Made by a program: the position numbers and the translations under genes. A stretch of DNA of 64,000 bases from Strigamia acuminata. Its lineage: Eukaryota; Arthropoda; Chilopoda; Geophilomorpha; Linotaeniidae. Shown here piece after piece: positions 61,408 through 64,000 of this stretch; within the stretch, counting starts at the first letter, position 1; every line of letters begins with the position of its first letter. The stretch spans positions 15,686,001 to 15,750,000 of the forward strand of contig OX442316.1 of assembly GCA_949358305.1 (NCBI GenBank), written 5' to 3'. A model generated the notes under the pieces. It searched no databases. It saw only the letters and a list, made by a program, of their open reading frames with translations, and was not told the origin of the DNA.

Positions 61408-64000
61408 ATGTCTGATCATCATAAGAAACAAGTACAAAGACCAACCATGGAAGTTCAACAATCATCATTGCGATTGAAAAGATATAGTTTGCCACCACAT
61501 TTGGGATTGTTACACCACACAGAAGATATGTCGTCTCCGATTGCCATTAAGAACACAGATGACAGAAAACATTCCAAGATTGTTCAACGGGATCAAGAAA
61601 ATTTTTTCCAAGATTTTACAATCAAGATGGCTGACCACCAACTACAAGCCAGCCAGAGTAGAAGTGGTACATTAACAATCCATAAGACACGGCAATCAAG
61701 AGATAAAAATGAAATGCGTCATTCTTCTTCACCACAGAACTATCAAAGAAGATGCGATCAACGAGATCAGGATATACCAAAATACGACATTCGATATGAT
61801 AACCGAAATGATTCGGGACTTGATAGTCGAAGCGAAGTTAATCAAAGAAAAGAAGAACATGGTCCTTCTACGTCACGAGAACATTCGCTCAAAGACGATT
61901 TCCGCCAATACGAGGACTTCCAGTCGCGAAATGAGTCGCACTACCGTGACAAAGAGTGTCAACAAGAGGACTCACATTCGCGAAACGAGTCGCGTTATTG
62001 TTGCGAATCACGTCAACGCGAAAATTCAGATCCGCGAAATGAGTCGCATTATCATGACGAAATTTGCCACAGAAGTGAATCACGTTTTAAGAACAACTCA
62101 CGTCCAAACGAGGACTCAAATCAGCGAAATGAGTCGCGTTATCAGGACGAAGCCCGCCAGAAAAGTGAATCACATTTCAAAGACAAAGCGTGTCAGCAAA
62201 ACGAGTATGGTTACTCTTATCGAAATGAGTCGTATAACTTTGGTTCACCAGCAAACGCAATAAAAGAACAAGAATTCGTCTTGAAACAAACGGATGAAAG
62301 TCTAGCAAAATCTCCCTCGAGTTCCCAGGAATCAGTGGATTTAACAATGCAAACAGTGCAATCACCAAAACAATGCGTACCACGTGCCACATGTCAAAAG
62401 TGTTTATTGCTAAATCGCGCAAGATTCTCACCCAGTTGCAGGACCGACTTGACACAGTTGAAAAGAATAATTTCGCCAACACGTCTCAAGCTGCGAGAAG
62501 TACAAGACCGGATGCTAGACATTACGCATGAAGCATGTTATTGCCACATAAATGAACCAATGTCCCACGAGGAATATGCTGCATGGATAGCTGCGGCGAA
62601 TGATCGAGATCAGCGGAGGGAATGTTACAGATTAGAAGAGCAAAAACTACAGGAACAATTACTTGTGGAAGAGCGCAAGGAACGTGAAACCAAATTGGAC
62701 AATAAACTCGCGCAAATAAGAATGGAGCTTGAAATACGCGAAACACAAAATAAATTCGAAGCCAACAAAGTACAATCACGAAGACATTACGTATCGCGCA
62801 CCACATCTCCAGTACGTTCATTATCTGAAAATGTAAAATCCATTCCACGAAGCAAAAGCGATCTCACGAAATTGTTGTTCGAAGAACCAATCGAAATAAC
62901 CGAAGAAAGAGGTTGTTTAATAAAGGCGGATAAGAAGACTTCGACCAGAAAATCAGTTGACAGCACGGCATTATCAGCAGTACGCTCGCCAACCCGACTT
63001 AAATTACAAGAAGTACGTCGCCGTTTACAGACCGAAACTAGAGACAGTCCTGCAGAGACGAAACGTCAATCCAGAGATGACCAGAAAATTTTAAGATATG
63101 GGACCAGTGCTGAGGTAACCACAAGGAAAAGACACAACTCACCAGTGGACTTAAGGTTTTCTGAAGTTGCCAAAAAATTGTCATTGCCAGTAGCAATGGA
63201 TGCAGTCAAGAAGGCATTAAAAAGGTTATCTACATCTGGTGAAGAAACAGAAACAATGTCTGAATCGAGGAAAAGCTTAATTCTAGAAATGAAAACATTT
63301 TCGATTAATTTTGCAAAAAAGACACCTTCTGAAAAAATGGAAAAGATTGACAGCTTTAATCAAGCACTCGTCGTAGAAGGGAAGACAATGGAATCATCAT
63401 TGCATGTTGAAAACGAAAATTTTCGTAAAGCATCTCCACCAGCTCAGGAAGACGCAAAGAAGTCAAAACCAGATCCACAAGAGCTGCGGTACATGGCACA
63501 TTCACGGTGTCCACCAGTTAGGAATACAGCAAGTGTCATGCATCAGTCGAAAGTTGAACAGTCAATTACGGATTCAACAGGAAATGCAGTAAAGCGAGGA
63601 AATGACGATACAAAATATGGTAGAGATAATAACCAAACCTCAACACCTGCTCAGAAGAAAATGTTATTTGATGTCATGGACAAGCAGAACCTCCAACAAC
63701 CAGATGACATCAGAATGTCCACAGCAAACAGAGAACTTGGCCAAACACAAGTTGACACATGTATGGCAGGCTGGCCAAACGAAAATGATCGTCACCATCA
63801 AAGATCAATCAATTTCGAAAATTTCAATGACCAAAAAACAGCCATAGATGGTAGACAACAAAAAGAAAAAAGTGTGCAAAGTGCAGAAGACACACGACAT
63901 GCAGAAGGCACACAGGGTGTCGAAAGTGATAAAATTACACAAAGTGCGTCCAAATCGGACAAAATGCAAGCTCACAAAAATGCGCAACCTCTACAGGATA
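61408..64000 (+). CDS. Long Gag-like ORF, 3' end outside window
   Basis: ATG at 61408 (MSDHHKKQVQ...) opens a frame that I read through codon by codon to base 64000 without a stop: 864 codons and still open. The protein is very polar (Gln, Ser, Arg, Glu, Asp-rich). Residues about 172-278 carry a degenerate repeat RNESxYxxE. A coiled-coil-like Glu/Arg/Gln segment lies at about 400-455. SPTRLKLxEVxxR occurs twice (from about 356 and 527). No zinc knuckle or protease is reached. The position behind an LTR and primer site suggests Gag; a host gene cannot be excluded. Confidence 0.7.
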   Translation, partial: MSDHHKKQVQRPTMEVQQSSLRLKRYSLPPHLGLLHHTEDMSSPIAIKNTDDRKHSKIVQRDQENFFQDFTIKMADHQLQASQSRSGTLTIHKTRQSRDKNEMRHSSSPQNYQRRCDQRDQDIPKYDIRYDNRNDSGLDSRSEVNQRKEEHGPSTSREHSLKDDFRQYEDFQSRNESHYRDKECQQEDSHSRNESRYCCESRQRENSDPRNESHYHDEICHRSESRFKNNSRPNEDSNQRNESRYQDEARQKSESHFKDKACQQNEYGYSYRNESYNFGSPANAIKEQEFVLKQTDESLAKSPSSSQESVDLTMQTVQSPKQCVPRATCQKCLLLNRARFSPSCRTDLTQLKRIISPTRLKLREVQDRMLDITHEACYCHINEPMSHEEYAAWIAAANDRDQRRECYRLEEQKLQEQLLVEERKERETKLDNKLAQIRMELEIRETQNKFEANKVQSRRHYVSRTTSPVRSLSENVKSIPRSKSDLTKLLFEEPIEITEERGCLIKADKKTSTRKSVDSTALSAVRSPTRLKLQEVRRRLQTETRDSPAETKRQSRDDQKILRYGTSAEVTTRKRHNSPVDLRFSEVAKKLSLPVAMDAVKKALKRLSTSGEETETMSESRKSLILEMKTFSINFAKKTPSEKMEKIDSFNQALVVEGKTMESSLHVENENFRKASPPAQEDAKKSKPDPQELRYMAHSRCPPVRNTASVMHQSKVEQSITDSTGNAVKRGNDDTKYGRDNNQTSTPAQKKMLFDVMDKQNLQQPDDIRMSTANRELGQTQVDTCMAGWPNENDRHHQRSINFENFNDQKTAIDGRQQKEKSVQSAEDTRHAEGTQGVESDKITQSASKSDKMQAHKNAQPLQD
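61921..62240 (+). repeat. Degenerate RNESxYxxE-coding repeat
   Basis: Around six imperfect units containing cgaaaygagtcg, encoding RNESxY, spaced by roughly 50-90 bases within the right-edge ORF. They keep the reading frame, so the repeat is under coding constraint or recent. Confidence 0.6.

Larger units (their letters stand above)
60031..64000 (+). mobile_element. 5' part of a further LTR retrotransposon (runs off window)
   Basis: A candidate LTR (60031-61146) is followed after two bases by a TGGGGGCC primer-site start and then a very long Gag-like frame to the window edge. LTR start (TGTAGTGACC), polyadenylation signal context (agaataaatct) and primer-site spacing resemble the gypsy-type element at 18051-31542, suggesting the same broad lineage. 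The 3' end and target duplication are outside the window, so the boundaries are provisional. Confidence 0.65.

Overview
The window is AT-rich animal DNA dominated by transposable elements. The bacterial-style long ORFs all belong to retrotransposons, and the rest is eukaryotic non-coding DNA with poly-A/T tracts, minisatellites and many MITEs. The mix of Ty1/copia, Ty3/gypsy, BEL/Pao, hAT, PIF/Harbinger-type, TTAA-type, Tc1/mariner-type and MULE remnants points to a metazoan, probably an invertebrate. I cannot name the species. I found no convincing host protein-coding gene.

Layout. 1-13.3 kb: host non-coding DNA with MITEs, a tRNA-like SINE head, a 5S-rRNA-like fragment and a 24-bp minisatellite. 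13325-17898 (minus strand): an intact young copia element with identical 181-bp LTRs, a GGTCT target duplication, a half-tRNA-iMet primer site and one 1347-aa Gag-Pol. 18051-31542 (plus strand): a 13.5-kb young Ty3/gypsy-type element with 1017-bp LTRs, TACC target duplication, tRNA-Pro-like primer site, a 1027-aa Gag, a 1356-codon Pol frame, and an unusual third ORF of 921 codons between pol and the 3' LTR. 35928-41085: a decayed BEL/Pao element (350-bp LTRs about 1.4% apart, GGGTA duplication, tRNA-Phe primer site) that has lost most of RT and RNase H; it sits beside a MULE-like SWIM-domain remnant. 41-60 kb: MITEs, long hairpins, a palindrome and a 20-bp hairpin minisatellite. 60031-64000: the 5' end of a further LTR element (long LTR, primer site related to that of the gypsy element) with a Gag-like frame open to the window edge.

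The most interesting system is the 13.5-kb gypsy-type element. Its parts fit together as a compact expression programme. Gag and Pol overlap in different frames at an A AAA AAC heptamer followed by a 6-nt spacer and a strong hairpin, the textbook layout for -1 frameshifting. After pol come three imperfect copies of a stem-loop. Next is a short acidic ORF with a good start context that ends at a 5' splice-site motif exactly in phase with a 3' splice-site motif placed directly before ORF3. ORF3 has no signal peptide, no membrane segment and no similarity to an envelope that I can recognise. It has a basic nuclear-localisation-like cluster, proline-rich linkers and a PPxY motif. Splicing, frameshifting and ORF3 function are inferences from sequence.
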